Shown one piece after another: positions 9,160 through 18,645 of a stretch of DNA of 64,000 nucleotides. The notes beneath the pieces are model-generated. The model worked only from the letters and a program-made list of their open reading frames with translations, made no database searches and was not told where the DNA came from. The DNA is from an uncultured Paracoccaceae bacterium (GTDB lineage Bacteria > Pseudomonadota > Alphaproteobacteria > Rhodobacterales > Rhodobacteraceae). Where the stretch lies: NCBI GenBank assembly GCA_947499725.1, contig CANMPK010000002.1, positions 124,001-188,000 on the forward strand. The letters are read 5' to 3'. Each line of letters begins with the position of its first letter. The stretch's first letter is position 1. The translations under genes were made by a program, and so were the position numbers.

Positions 9160-10046
9160 TGGTTTGGCAGGTCCGCAACAGTGAGCTCTCTTCGAGGGGT
9201 GGGCTTAGGGGCATTGGGATTTGGCGGCGGTGGGTTCAAAATATTGTTCACCCAAGTCTGTGCATCTTCGCAACCATCCCCTGCCGGAGGCGGGTTCTGG
9301 TTGACGCATCCAGCCGCGTCATCCGGGCAATGCAAGCGCACATGGAAATGATAGTGGTGTCCCCACCAAGGGCGGACCTTACGAAGCCAACTGCGATCGC
9401 CCTTGGCGTCTTTACACATCTGCACCTTCGCCCCTGGGAAAACAAAGATACGCGCAGTGCGCGGGTCTTTTGCAGCGGCTTTCAGGATGTTGTGGTGTTG
9501 CTGCGTCCAGCTGGAATTCACATAGGCGCCATTCGCGCGGCGCATCGAGATCGAGCTAATGTTTTCGCGTTCGCTCCGCGTGAGGTTCAGGCGCTTCGGC
9601 GGCAGCATCCAAATATCAACATCCATACCGATTTGGTGGCTTCGGTGCCCTGTCAGCATAGGGCCGCCGCGTGGTTGGCTGATGTCCCCAACGTACAACC
9701 CTTCCCATCCAGGTTGGGCTGCCGCTTTCTTAGACAGGTCACGAATGAATTGCACCGTTTCCGGATGGCCCCAGTTGCGATTGCGGGACAGGCGCATGGC
9801 TTGCCAAGTTGGACCCGTTTCTTCGAGCTGAGCCCCCCCAGCCAAACACCCTTTGGCATAGCTGCCATGCGGGACTGAGGATTGAACGGATCCGCCACCA
9901 TGCGCGCCAAACAATTGCTTCGCAGGCACGCCTTGCATTGTAGAAGGAATAGCTTGCCGCGTCGGCACGTTAGCAACAGTTTCGGTTTCAGATTTACATG
10001 CAGCCAATGTGACAATGGCCAAAAGTATTAGGAGGATACGTTCCAT
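9132..10046 (-). CDS. mepA: Penicillin-insensitive murein endopeptidase MepA (lipoprotein)
   Basis: The 304-residue LAS metallopeptidase cleaves D-Ala-meso-DAP cross-links of peptidoglycan. The zinc-site motifs are visible: HRSHQIGMDVD near residue 130 and WGHHYHFHVRLHCP near 225. The N terminus MERILLILLAIVTLAAC has a lipobox with Cys17, so it is probably anchored to a membrane from the periplasmic side. The C-terminal Pro/Asn-rich stretch (about 270-285) is low complexity. It overlaps both the MFS gene upstream (19 nt) and the phytase-like gene downstream. Confidence 0.93.
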   Translation of the reverse strand: MERILLILLAIVTLAACKSETETVANVPTRQAIPSTMQGVPAKQLFGAHGGGSVQSSVPHGSYAKGCLAGGAQLEETGPTWQAMRLSRNRNWGHPETVQFIRDLSKKAAAQPGWEGLYVGDISQPRGGPMLTGHRSHQIGMDVDIWMLPPKRLNLTRSERENISSISMRRANGAYVNSSWTQQHHNILKAAAKDPRTARIFVFPGAKVQMCKDAKGDRSWLRKVRPWWGHHYHFHVRLHCPDDAAGCVNQNPPPAGDGCEDAQTWVNNILNPPPPNPNAPKPTPRRELTVADLPNQCVNVLQSQ

Positions 10047-11380
10047 ACTGCTCTGTCCCCTTCTGGTTTTACCCAGAGTAACAGCAGAAAGCCCAAAACA
10101 AAAAGACCGATTAGCGGAGTAATGCCGATTTGTTGGCTGTTGGTTAACTCCGTCATAACCCCAATGGACAAAGGCGCTATGAAACTTGTCGATTTACCGG
10201 CGAGCGCATACAGGCCAAAGGCCTCTGTCATGCGTTCTGGATTGGCCTGCGCGACCATCATGGTACGGCTGGCGGACTGCAAGGCACCGCCGCCTGCGCC
10301 AATCAGAATGCCGACGATATAAAAGGCAATGTCTGGCAGGCTAGAGGTATCAGACACAGCCACGCCCAAAACAGACTCTCGGCTAATAAAGACGATAGCC
10401 ACCGCCACCAGTGTCAGCAGGACAATGCAAAAGCTGATCACAGGCTTGGGGCCAAATTTTTGATCCATGCGTCCGCCAATCATGGCAAACAGCGCACCTG
10501 AAATAATGGCAAGGATTGCGAACTTTCCGACATCAGGCACAGACCAGCCCAATACGCCTGCAGCATAAATACCGCCAAACACATACATGCCGTTCAAGCC
10601 ATCACGGTAGAACATCGAGCTGCCCAGATAGGCAAACAATGACGGCGTTGATGGCAAGGATTTGATGGTTTTCACAACCGACCCGAGGGCAGAGGTGACA
10701 GCGCCCTTTTGGGCTTTTTCGGTCTTTGGGTCACGCACCCAAAGAAAGAATGGCACCATGAAGACCATGAACCAAATCGCCACAAGAGGACCAACCGCAC
10801 GTGTGCCTTCGCGTGCCGCAGCGTCTAGGCCCAAAGCAGGATCAAGGCCAACCATGGTTTTTCCGGTCTCTGCGCTTTCAGCGAAAAGAACCAGCATGAT
10901 GATCAAGGCAATCAAACCGCCCAAATAACCAAAGGCCCAACCGTTGCCCGAGATACGGCCGATTTCTTCGCGGCTGCCAAGGTCTGGCAGCATAGAGTTG
11001 GTAAAGATCGTTGCGAATTCCATGCCAAACAGGCCGATCGCAAAGAACAGCATGGCCGTCATTGGATTGAAATTCTCGGGGCTGACGGTCCAAAGGCCAA
11101 AGGCCCCCAGAACATAAAACACGGAAAAAAGCCAAATCCAGCGCACGCGATTGCCGCCGGTATCAGCCGCTGCTCCAAGGATTGGCGCCAAGACCGCAAT
11201 GACAATGCCAGCAATGCCAACACCCTTGCCCCAATAGGCCTGCGCCTCGGCGCCACTGCCCATCAACTCTTTGAAAAAGGGTGCAAAGATGAAGGTCAAA
11301 AGCAGCGTAGCGTACGGCTGGCTTGCCCAATCAAAAAAGAACCATCCCCAGATGCGCTTGCGCGCGGATACTCGTGTCAT
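10028..11380 (-). CDS. MFS transporter, UMF1 family
   Basis: The 450-residue protein has about twelve hydrophobic helices and the UMF1/Atg22-like opening KRIWGWFFFDWASQPYATLL. The segment GNRVRWIW after helix 2 and the WAFGYLGGL segment are typical of this permease family. Fungal Atg22 exports amino acids from vacuoles, but the bacterial substrate is unknown. Heading the MepA operon, a role in uptake of wall or peptide fragments is conceivable but only inferred from context. Confidence 0.85.
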   Translation of the reverse strand: MTRVSARKRIWGWFFFDWASQPYATLLLTFIFAPFFKELMGSGAEAQAYWGKGVGIAGIVIAVLAPILGAAADTGGNRVRWIWLFSVFYVLGAFGLWTVSPENFNPMTAMLFFAIGLFGMEFATIFTNSMLPDLGSREEIGRISGNGWAFGYLGGLIALIIMLVLFAESAETGKTMVGLDPALGLDAAAREGTRAVGPLVAIWFMVFMVPFFLWVRDPKTEKAQKGAVTSALGSVVKTIKSLPSTPSLFAYLGSSMFYRDGLNGMYVFGGIYAAGVLGWSVPDVGKFAILAIISGALFAMIGGRMDQKFGPKPVISFCIVLLTLVAVAIVFISRESVLGVAVSDTSSLPDIAFYIVGILIGAGGGALQSASRTMMVAQANPERMTEAFGLYALAGKSTSFIAPLSIGVMTELTNSQQIGITPLIGLFVLGFLLLLWVKPEGDRAVWNVSS

Positions 11381-11457
11381 GACATGCCCCCAACTGTCGC
11401 TTTAAGACTTACGAAGCGTACCCGCTCAACGCAAGAGATATGACGGAAGCACCCGAT

Positions 11458-12000
11458 CTATTCTACGGGTTGCATCGGCGGCCAAGGGCGCTTTTCTTCG
11501 GTGGCAAGCCAGCTTTGCAACCATTCAGGCAGGTCTGGGCTTTGGATTGAACTGTCATGGGCGGCCATCACCACAGGTGCGGGGACCAATTTCCCTTTAT
11601 GGATTATTGCTGTTCGATAGACCGCATGGTTTGCGCACTCACCGTGCTTTTTCCAAAGCGATTGCTCGATATAGAAGAACTTGTCGTCCCACCCAATCGC
11701 GCGACTGCGCATTTCAAAGGTTTCAAACATCAGGATACGGCGACGATAACGCACCATGCAGCCCGCTACCGTCATCCCCCATTTGTTTCGAGATAGGGTA
11801 GCCCACATTCCAGAACGCACAGCCAAAGGGATGCGCCCTAGATCATAGAGAGTTAACGTGCGGCCGTTGTTCAGCTCGTTCCAAAGATCGATATCCCAAG
11901 GCATACAAGTATGTCGCGATACATGTGTGTCGTGCAGACCAATTGGAGGTAGACGTTTGGAACGCCACGCGCCCCAGAAAAAACGTAGCAGAGGATACAT
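11458..12000 (-). CDS. Acyl-CoA thioesterase-like (hotdog, Them6-type) protein
   Basis: From ATG 12000 (GGAG ribosome site at -8) the protein has 180 residues; an upstream extension to 12129 has no ribosome site. The sequence DTHVSRHTCMPWDIDLWNELNNGRTLTLYDLGR followed by RRRILMFETFEMRSRAIGWDDKFFYIEQSLWKKHGECANHAV is the pattern of the 4HBT-like THEM6 family, with the expected hot-dog core. Substrate unknown. It is divergent from yggT. Confidence 0.75.
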   Translation of the reverse strand: MYPLLRFFWGAWRSKRLPPIGLHDTHVSRHTCMPWDIDLWNELNNGRTLTLYDLGRIPLAVRSGMWATLSRNKWGMTVAGCMVRYRRRILMFETFEMRSRAIGWDDKFFYIEQSLWKKHGECANHAVYRTAIIHKGKLVPAPVVMAAHDSSIQSPDLPEWLQSWLATEEKRPWPPMQPVE

Positions 12001-12127
12001 ACTAATTCTCCTTGCCTCCGACTTTCCGTTTAACAGAGCTTTGGTCAAGCAAGACCTCGCGGCACTCTTGCGATTTGACGTTGCGGCGCTTAGGTGTGCC
12101 TCAGAGATACAAAAGGAAATGCGACCC

Positions 12128-12409
12128 ATGATGGCGATTTACGGCCCGCTGAAACTGATTTTGGACACGTTGTTCTTTATTATGATCATCCACCTCATCA
12201 TGAGCTGGCTGATTAATTTCAACGTTCTGAACCTTGGCCAACAATTCGTGGCGCAGATTTGGTACGGTCTGAACCGTCTGCTCGAGCCGATTTATCGCCC
12301 GATCCGCAATATCCTGCCAAACACCCATCCGCTGGATCTGGCACCATTGGTGGCCTTTATCATCGTCATTTCCCTAAGCGATTACATCCTGCCTGCCATT
12401 CTGCTCTGA
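12128..12409 (+). CDS. YggT family membrane protein
   Basis: The 93-residue protein (AAGGA ribosome site 10 nt before ATG 12128) has two membrane helices (about 8-30 and 68-90). The LLEPIYRPIRNILP motif at about 49-62 is diagnostic of YggT. The family is linked to osmotic tolerance and division-site assembly in some bacteria, but its biochemical role is unsettled. The gene ends 50 bp before a hairpin that abuts recQ. Confidence 0.88.
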   Translation: MMAIYGPLKLILDTLFFIMIIHLIMSWLINFNVLNLGQQFVAQIWYGLNRLLEPIYRPIRNILPNTHPLDLAPLVAFIIVISLSDYILPAILL

Positions 12410-12463
12410 TAATCCAGCAGATATGGCCAGCGGCGCTTGTGCGCCCTTGCTTGATATGATTCA

Positions 12464-12501
12464 AATCCTGCAACGAGCAAACCACTCATTGCAGGATTTT
12501 T
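12464..12501 (+). terminator. Terminator hairpin fused to the recQ ribosome-binding site
   Basis: AATCCTGCAA (12464-12473) pairs perfectly with TTGCAGGATT (12489-12498), with a 15-nt loop containing a further GAG/CTC pairing. The stem is followed by a six-T run ending one base before the recQ ATG (12503). The AGGA in its 3' arm is the only ribosome site for recQ. It can therefore terminate yggT transcripts and also occlude recQ translation. Confidence 0.75.
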
Positions 12502-12502
12502 T

Positions 12503-14539
12503 ATGGCCGCCGCATCCCTGTTGCGCGACATTTTCGGATTTGACGGCTTCCGCCCTGGGCAGGAAGAGATCGTTGATGCCGTGGCGGCTGGACAAAACGT
12601 TCTGGCCATTATGCCCACAGGTGGTGGGAAATCCCTGTGCTATCAGCTGCCCGCCTTAATGCGCGACGGGATCACCGTTGTGATCTCGCCTTTGATTGCT
12701 TTGATGCGCGATCAAGTGCGCGCCCTGCGCGAAGCGGGGGTTGAGGCTGGTGCGCTGACCTCTGGCAATACCGAAGAAGAAACCGATGCGGTTTGGGCGG
12801 CCATTGAAGAAGGCCGGTTGAAGCTGCTGTATATCGCGCCGGAGCGTCTGGCATCGGGCGCTGCCCTTGGCATGTTGCGCCGCATTGGGGTGTCTCTGAT
12901 TGCGGTAGACGAGGCCCATTGTGTCAGCCAATGGGGCCATGATTTCCGCCCAGACTATCTGCGCATTGGCGAGCTGCGCCGCGCGCTGGATGTACCGCTT
13001 GCGGCCTTCACCGCAACAGCCGATGCGGAAACCCAGCAAGAGATCATCCGCCGCCTGTTTGACGAAGATCAGCCAGAAACCTTTTTGCACGGCTTTGACC
13101 GCCCCAATATCAATCTGGCTTTCGCGGCGAAGGATAGCCCACGCAAGCAAATCCTCGACTTCGCCAATGCCCGCAAAGGCCAATCTGGCATTGTGTATTG
13201 CGGCACCCGCGCCAAGACCGAGGCATTGGCGCAGGCGTTGCGCGAGGCGGGGCATCTGTCGCTGCATTACCATGGCGGCATGGACCCAGAGGAACGCCGC
13301 ATCACGGAAACGCGTTTCCAACGCGAAGACGGGCTGATCGTTGTGGCCACCGTGGCCTTTGGGATGGGCGTGGATAAGCCCGACATCCGCTGGGTGGCCC
13401 ATGCGGACCTGCCCAAGTCCATCGAGTCGTACTACCAAGAAATCGGCCGTGCGGGACGTGATGGCGCGCCTGCGGAAACGCTGACTTTGTATGGTGCAGA
13501 AGACATCCGCCTGCGCCGCTCGCAAATCGACGAAGGCATGGCCCCGCCAGAAATGCGCGCTGCAGATCACGCGCGCCTGAACGCTCTGCTGGGATTGGCA
13601 GAGGCACTGCATTGCCGTCGCTCTACCTTGTTGCGATATTTTGGCGAAACGCAGGTGCACTGCGACAACTGCGATCTATGTGAAACGCCAGCTGATGTGT
13701 TTGATGGCACCGAGGCAGTGCGCAAAGCTTTGTCTGCGATCTTGCGTACAGGCGAATGGTTCGGCTCTGGGCATTTGATTGATGTGCTGCTCGGCAATGA
13801 AACCGACCGGATGCGCCAGAAGGGGCATGATGCTTTGCCAACCTTTGGCGTGGGTAAGGAGTTTGACAAACGCCAGTGGCAGGCTGTGTTTCGCCAGATG
13901 ATGGGGCACGATCTGGTGCGCCCCGATCCTGAACGCCATGGCGCCTTGCGTATGACCGATGACGCCTTGCCCATTTTGCGCGGTGAAGCGTCTATTCAGT
14001 TGCGCCGCGACACCATCCGCAAAGCGAGCCGCCGCCCTGCGGTGAAAGCCTTGATCAACGAAGAAGACGCACCTTTGCTCTCTGCCCTAAAGGCCAAACG
14101 CCGCGCCTTGGCAGAGGCCGCGAAGGTCCCAGCCTATGTGATCTTCAACGATAAGACTTTGATTGAAATGGCAGAAAAACGTCCGAGCAATTTGGACGAC
14201 ATGGCCCAAATCGGCGGTGTGGGTGCGAAGAAACTGGAACGCTACGGGAATGATTTCCTGTCGGTCATCACTGGAGAGGCCGAGGTGCTGCATCCAAGCC
14301 GCCGCAAATTAGCAGGGCGCGATGCGGGCGGGCTGTATGATCGGCTGCTTGAGGTTCAAGCCGATTTGGCCCGTGGGCCGGATGGGATTGATAAGCCACT
14401 GACCTGCTCTGCTTCGCTTTTGGCAAAGGTCGCCTCGACACGCCCAAAAGACACCGCCAGCATGGCGCGGCTGCTGGGGGACAAACGCGCTGACCGATTT
14501 GCCGAAGCTTTTCTGTACGTTGTTCAAAGTGAAGACTAA
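12503..14539 (+). CDS. recQ: ATP-dependent DNA helicase RecQ
   Basis: The 678-residue superfamily 2 3'-5' helicase functions in recombination repair. It shows the FRPGQEEIVDAV Q-motif (16-27), Walker A PTGGGKS (38-44), DEAH (136-139), the QEIGRAGRDG motif VI (about 312), a zinc-binding cysteine cluster ending HCDNCDLC (about 392) and a winged-helix domain. The HRDC domain (PAYVIFNDKTLIEMA, about 543) is followed by an extra C-terminal segment of about 80 residues. The ATG sits at the foot of a terminator hairpin, so translation may be structure-controlled. Confidence 0.95.
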   Translation: MAAASLLRDIFGFDGFRPGQEEIVDAVAAGQNVLAIMPTGGGKSLCYQLPALMRDGITVVISPLIALMRDQVRALREAGVEAGALTSGNTEEETDAVWAAIEEGRLKLLYIAPERLASGAALGMLRRIGVSLIAVDEAHCVSQWGHDFRPDYLRIGELRRALDVPLAAFTATADAETQQEIIRRLFDEDQPETFLHGFDRPNINLAFAAKDSPRKQILDFANARKGQSGIVYCGTRAKTEALAQALREAGHLSLHYHGGMDPEERRITETRFQREDGLIVVATVAFGMGVDKPDIRWVAHADLPKSIESYYQEIGRAGRDGAPAETLTLYGAEDIRLRRSQIDEGMAPPEMRAADHARLNALLGLAEALHCRRSTLLRYFGETQVHCDNCDLCETPADVFDGTEAVRKALSAILRTGEWFGSGHLIDVLLGNETDRMRQKGHDALPTFGVGKEFDKRQWQAVFRQMMGHDLVRPDPERHGALRMTDDALPILRGEASIQLRRDTIRKASRRPAVKALINEEDAPLLSALKAKRRALAEAAKVPAYVIFNDKTLIEMAEKRPSNLDDMAQIGGVGAKKLERYGNDFLSVITGEAEVLHPSRRKLAGRDAGGLYDRLLEVQADLARGPDGIDKPLTCSASLLAKVASTRPKDTASMARLLGDKRADRFAEAFLYVVQSED

Positions 14540-14571
14540 ATCAGTACAAGCCTGATTGAAAAGGAACCAAA

Positions 14572-15339
14572 ATGCTCGTTGCCATCTCGCCTGCCAAACG
14601 TTTGGATTGGGATCCAGTGGACCAGAAAACCACTGTGCCTGCTTTGCATAGCGAAGCCGAAAAGCTCGTGAAAACAGCGCGTAATCTGACCTTGGGCGAT
14701 TTGAAAAAGCTGATGGGTCTGAGCGATGATTTGGCCAAGCTGAACCGCGATCGGTTCAAAGCCTTCGAGATGGAACCAGACGCCTTTGCCACCCGCCCAG
14801 CGATGTATGCCTTTGCGGGCGATACTTACGTGGGGCTGGAAGCCAAGTCTTTGGATCCAGATGAAATCAGCTGGGCGCAGGATCGTTTGCGGATTTTGTC
14901 CGGTCTTTACGGGGTGTTACGTCCGCTTGATGCGATCCAACCCTATCGTTTGGAGATGGGCAGCCGCTTGAAGACACGTCGCGGCAAGAACCTACATGAG
15001 TTCTGGCGTGATGATCTGTCCAAGGCGCTGAACGCACATGCCGAAGAGATGAACACAGATATTCTGGTGAACTGTGCGTCACAGGAATACTTTGGTGCGG
15101 TGGATCTTAAGGCACTTAAACTACGGGTGATCACGCCGGTCTTTATGGAAATGAAGAACGGGCAGCCAAAGATCGTAAGTTTCTTTGCTAAGAAAGCACG
15201 CGGCAGCATGGCGCGATTTATGATCCAGCGTCGTTTGACCGAAGCAGAGTCGATCAAAGATTTCGATCTGGGCGGCTATCAGTACCAACCCGACATGAGC
15301 GAAGGCGACCGTTGGGTGTTCTTGCGCGACGCTGAATAA
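14572..15339 (+). CDS. yaaA: Peroxide stress protein YaaA
   Basis: The 255-residue DUF328 protein begins MLVAISPAKRLDW, the family signature. The central YTGDVY-type segment appears as YAFAGDTYVGLEA (79-91), and the RILSGLYGVLRPLD block (about 109-122) is intact. In E. coli YaaA limits free iron during peroxide stress and binds DNA. It lies 32 bp after recQ in the same direction and may be co-transcribed. The 3' end is convergent with the thiolase gene, across a short T-rich stretch (15350-15368). Confidence 0.92.
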   Translation: MLVAISPAKRLDWDPVDQKTTVPALHSEAEKLVKTARNLTLGDLKKLMGLSDDLAKLNRDRFKAFEMEPDAFATRPAMYAFAGDTYVGLEAKSLDPDEISWAQDRLRILSGLYGVLRPLDAIQPYRLEMGSRLKTRRGKNLHEFWRDDLSKALNAHAEEMNTDILVNCASQEYFGAVDLKALKLRVITPVFMEMKNGQPKIVSFFAKKARGSMARFMIQRRLTEAESIKDFDLGGYQYQPDMSEGDRWVFLRDAE

Positions 15340-15368
15340 GCGCCGCACAAGTTTTTTATTTCAATACC

Positions 15369-16547
15369 TTAGCCGAGGCGTTCAATCGCAATTGCGATGC
15401 CTTGGCCTCCGCCGATACACATGGTCATCAGGGCTTTTGAGCCACCGATACGCTCCAGTTCATAGAGCGCTTTTACGGTGATGATCGCGCCTGTGGCGCC
15501 AACCGGGTGACCCAGAGCGATCGCGCCGCCATTTGGGTTCACCTTGTTTGTATCCAGACCGAGACCCTTATTGACTGCGATAGCCTGTGACGCGAAGGCT
15601 TCGTTTGATTCAATGACGTCGAAGTCATTGATGCTCATGCCCGTTTTCGCCAGCAGGTTCTGCACGGCTGGTACTGGGCCGATGCCCATCACCTCTGGTC
15701 GAACGCCTGCATGTGCATATCCGATCACGCGCGCTTTCGGTTTCAGACCCGCCTTTTCAGCCGCATCTGCACGCGCCAGAACCAACGCCGCTGCGCCATC
15801 GTTCAGGCCAGAGGCGTTGCCCGCTGTGACACGTCCGTCTTTTTGGAAGGCTGGACGCAGTTTACCAAGGCTTTCCATTGTGGATGGTGTTGGGTGCTCA
15901 TCCTGAGTGAACTCTATGATTTCACGGCGTTTTTTCACTTCAACCGGAACGATTTGATCCGCGAAATAGCCGTTTTCAATCGCATGGGCTGCGCGGGTTT
16001 GACTGTCCAGTGCGAAGGAATCCATGTCTTCGCGGGTCACGTCATGTTCGTCTGCAACGTTTTCTGCTGTGATGCCCATATGGCCCGTTGCGAAAGGACA
16101 TGTCAGCGCGCCGAGCATCATATCGACGGTTTTCACATCCCCCATTTTCGCGCCCCAGCGCTGGTTTTGGACAATGTAGGGCGAACGGCTCATGTTCTCT
16201 GCGCCGCCGGCGAGGGCGAAATCGGCATCGCCGAGCATCAAGGATTGTGTCGCAGAAACAATGGCTTGCAGGCCAGACCCACAAAGGCGATTCACGTTCA
16301 TCGCTGGGGTTTCAAGCGGAATGCCTGCCTGCATTGCAGCGACACGGCTGAGATACATATCGCGCGGTTCAGTGTTGATAACGTGTCCAAAGGCCACGTG
16401 ACCGATTTGGGCGCCCTCTACTCCGGAACGGCTAAGCGCTTGTTTTGCAACGATTGTTCCAAGGTCAATCGGCGTGGTTTGGGCGAGGCTGCCGCCGAAG
16501 GTGCCAATGGCAGTGCGTGCGCCGTCTAGAATTACGATATCAGTCAT
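15369..16547 (-). CDS. Acetyl-CoA acetyltransferase (thiolase)
   Basis: The 392-residue degradative/biosynthetic thiolase has the nucleophile Cys89 in NRLCGSGLQ, the catalytic His in GGAIALGHPVGATGA (about 349) and the second Cys in CIGGGQG (about 379). It condenses or cleaves acetyl-CoA units. Overall it looks like the AtoB/PhaA/BktB branch, which cannot be split by eye. No phaB or hydratase is adjacent. It is divergent from the XRE-cupin regulator, 112 bp away. Confidence 0.92.
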   Translation of the reverse strand: MTDIVILDGARTAIGTFGGSLAQTTPIDLGTIVAKQALSRSGVEGAQIGHVAFGHVINTEPRDMYLSRVAAMQAGIPLETPAMNVNRLCGSGLQAIVSATQSLMLGDADFALAGGAENMSRSPYIVQNQRWGAKMGDVKTVDMMLGALTCPFATGHMGITAENVADEHDVTREDMDSFALDSQTRAAHAIENGYFADQIVPVEVKKRREIIEFTQDEHPTPSTMESLGKLRPAFQKDGRVTAGNASGLNDGAAALVLARADAAEKAGLKPKARVIGYAHAGVRPEVMGIGPVPAVQNLLAKTGMSINDFDVIESNEAFASQAIAVNKGLGLDTNKVNPNGGAIALGHPVGATGAIITVKALYELERIGGSKALMTMCIGGGQGIAIAIERLG

Positions 16548-16604
16548 GGGGGCTCCGAAGCTTTAAGAATTGTGGAGATTCTGTCAGTTTTCCGTTGAAA
16601 TTCC

Positions 16605-16610
16605 TATAAT
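16605..16610 (+). promoter_or_regulatory. -10 box of the XRE-cupin regulator
   Basis: A perfect TATAAT overlaps an in-frame ATG at 16609. This argues that translation does not start there but at ATG 16660. The AAATTCC just before it resembles a motif upstream of kbl. Confidence 0.5.
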
Positions 16611-16659
16611 GACCCAACGGCGGATTGACTTCGACGTTGCGGCACGGCAGGTGAAGAGC

Positions 16660-17223
16660 ATGAACACGGACAATGAAATTCTTAACCTTTTACCCGCCCG
16701 TCTGAAGGAATTGCGCCGCGCGCAGGGATTGTCATTGGACGCTGTGGCCAAGCTTTCTGGTGTGTCCCGCTCTATGGTGAGCCAGATTGAGCGTGGCGAA
16801 AGCAGCCCGACCATCGCCACCCTTTGGAACCTGACACGCGCCTTAGAGGTTGATTTTGCAGGACTTTTGGACGAAGGCGCAACGGTTGATCACGTAGAGG
16901 TTTTGCGCTCTGCCCAGACGCCGAGCATTGAAAACCGTGGCGAAGGCTGCCGTATTCGCATTTTGTCTCCGCCAGAAGATGCAGGCAAACACGAGCTGTA
17001 TGATCTGCGATTTATTAAGGGCGGTAAGGTTCTGAGTGAAGCGCATACACGTGGCACACGCGAGCATTTGACCGTGATTGAGGGCAGTTTGCGGGTTGTG
17101 TCCGGCTCTGCAGCCGAAGATGTGCTGGCGGGGGATACCGCCCGTTACCAAGCGGATGTGACCCATAGCATCGAAGCGCGGGATGGTCCGGCGCGGGCGC
17201 TTTTGGTGGTTCAGAACGCCTGA
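16660..17223 (+). CDS. XRE family regulator with C-terminal cupin domain
   Basis: The start at 16660 (AGGTGAAG ribosome site) gives 187 residues; the earlier ATG at 16609 overlaps a -10 box. An N-terminal helix-turn-helix spans about 12-66 (LRRAQGLSLDAVAKLSGVSRSMVSQIERGESSPTI...). A cupin barrel (about 105-185) holds the effector site, with EHLTVIEGSLRVVSG and the final RYQADVTHSIEA. Such regulators often control neighbouring amino-acid genes. Here it lies directly upstream of kbl-tdh in the same direction, separated by a terminator, and is the best candidate for their regulator. Confidence 0.85.
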   Translation: MNTDNEILNLLPARLKELRRAQGLSLDAVAKLSGVSRSMVSQIERGESSPTIATLWNLTRALEVDFAGLLDEGATVDHVEVLRSAQTPSIENRGEGCRIRILSPPEDAGKHELYDLRFIKGGKVLSEAHTRGTREHLTVIEGSLRVVSGSAAEDVLAGDTARYQADVTHSIEARDGPARALLVVQNA

Positions 17224-17290
17224 TTAACTTTCTAGAAATGTGACAATTCGTGCTTTTCACCTGCTGAAATGTACAATTGGAAAATTCAGC

Positions 17291-17330
17291 AACGCCTCTC
17301 GCTTTTCGCAGCGGGGGGCGTTCTGCTTTT
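17291..17330 (+). terminator. Terminator between the regulator and kbl
   Basis: AACGCC (17291-17296) pairs with GGCGTT (17317-17322) with a G/C-rich inner stem, followed by CTGCTTTTT. It separates the XRE-cupin gene from kbl-tdh. Confidence 0.75.
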
Positions 17331-17371
17331 TGGGGTTAGGCGATGGGTTTCACCCCTTGAATCCGTTATCA

Positions 17372-17452
17372 CGGAAAATTTCCTAAAAAGTGTAAATCCT
17401 GTATTTGGGAATTTCTTCCGTCATGATAGAGGTGATTCCAGTATTTAGGAGA
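17372..17452 (+). promoter_or_regulatory. Candidate operator/promoter region of kbl-tdh
   Basis: GGAAAATTTCC (17373-17383) is a near-palindrome followed by TAAAAAG. Downstream, two similar units, TCCTGTATTTGGGA and TTCCAGTATTTAGGA, repeat a TCC-N-GTATTT-N-GGA pattern; the second runs into the ribosome site. An AAATTCCTATAA version precedes the XRE-cupin gene, suggesting shared control. Confidence 0.4.
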
Positions 17453-17457
17453 ACACC

Positions 17458-18645
17458 ATGACACACGCCTTCCTTTCCCATGTCACCGACACGCTGGCCC
17501 AGATCGATGCTGAGGGGATGATGAAGCGCGAGCGCATGATCACCTCGCCGCAAGGGGGGGCGATTTCGGTGGGGGATCGGCAGGTCATTAACCTGTGCGC
17601 GAATAACTATCTGGGATTGGCGGATCACCCTGCCCTGATCAAAGCGGCGCAAGATGCGATGGAACCAAAAGGGTTCGGCATGGCGTCGGTGCGGTTCATC
17701 TGCGGCACGCAGGATGTGCACCGTGATTTGGAACAGGCTTTGGCAGCGTTCTTGGGCAAGGATGACAGCATTCTGTTTGCCGCCTGCTTTGATGCCAATG
17801 GCGGTTTGTTTGAACCGCTGTTGGGACCGGAAGATGCGATTGTGTCTGACAGTTTGAACCATGCATCGATCATTGACGGCATTCGTCTGTGTAAGGCCAA
17901 GCGGTACCGTTATGCCAACAACGATATGGCTGATCTTGAGGCCAAGCTGACAGAGGCCCGCGCCGCTGGGGCGCGGCATGTGATGATCGCCACGGATGGG
18001 GTGTTCTCGATGGATGGCTATCTGGCGAACCTGCCAGAGATCACGCGGATTGCGAAAGCCTATGATGCGGTGGTGATGGTGGATGATTGCCACGCCACAG
18101 GGTTTATGGGGCCGAATGGCGCGGGCACGCCGGATCATTTTGGCGTGGAGGTGGATATTCTGACAGGAACCCTTGGCAAGGCTTTGGGCGGCGCGATTGG
18201 CGGCTATATTGCAGGGCCGCAGCCGGTGATTGACCTGCTGCGCCAACGGGCCCGCCCTTATCTGTTTTCCAACTCTCTGCCGCCTGCGATTGTGGCCGCT
18301 GGATTAGAAGCGCTGCGGTTGGTGCGCGAGGGCGATGCGCTGCGCACCAAGCTGTTTGAGAACACGGGCTACTGGCGGGATGGGCTGGCGGCTTTGGGCT
18401 TTGACCTGCTGGAGGGCGAGCACGCCATTGTGCCGGTGATGCTCGGCGAGGCGACGTTGGCGCAAGAGATGGCCGCGCGTCTGTTTGAGGAAGGCGTGTA
18501 TGTCTCGGGCTTTTTCTTTCCGGTGGTGCCACGCGGGCAAGCGCGTATTCGCACGCAGATGAATGCCGCCTTGAGCCGCGGTGAACTGGACATGGCTTTG
18601 GCCGCCTTTGGCAAGGTGGGCCGAGATTTGGGGGTGATCTCATGA
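17458..18645 (+). CDS. kbl: 2-amino-3-ketobutyrate CoA ligase (glycine C-acetyltransferase)
   Basis: The 395-residue PLP enzyme of the alpha-oxoamine synthase family splits 2-amino-3-ketobutyrate with CoA into glycine and acetyl-CoA. The cofactor lysine is K241 in [18 protein letters not shown] (209-216) supplies the PLP-ring aspartate and histidine; [10 protein letters not shown] (49-58) is the N-terminal signature. An AGGAG ribosome site precedes the ATG. It overlaps tdh by 4 nt (ATGA), forming the threonine catabolic operon. Confidence 0.96.
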   Translation: MTHAFLSHVTDTLAQIDAEGMMKRERMITSPQGGAISVGDRQVINLCANNYLGLADHPALIKAAQDAMEPKGFGMASVRFICGTQDVHRDLEQALAAFLGKDDSILFAACFDANGGLFEPLLGPEDAIVSDSLNHASIIDGIRLCKAKRYRYANNDMADLEAKLTEARAAGARHVMIATDGVFSMDGYLANLPEITRIAKAYDAVVMVDDCHATGFMGPNGAGTPDHFGVEVDILTGTLGKALGGAIGGYIAGPQPVIDLLRQRARPYLFSNSLPPAIVAAGLEALRLVREGDALRTKLFENTGYWRDGLAALGFDLLEGEHAIVPVMLGEATLAQEMAARLFEEGVYVSGFFFPVVPRGQARIRTQMNAALSRGELDMALAAFGKVGRDLGVIS

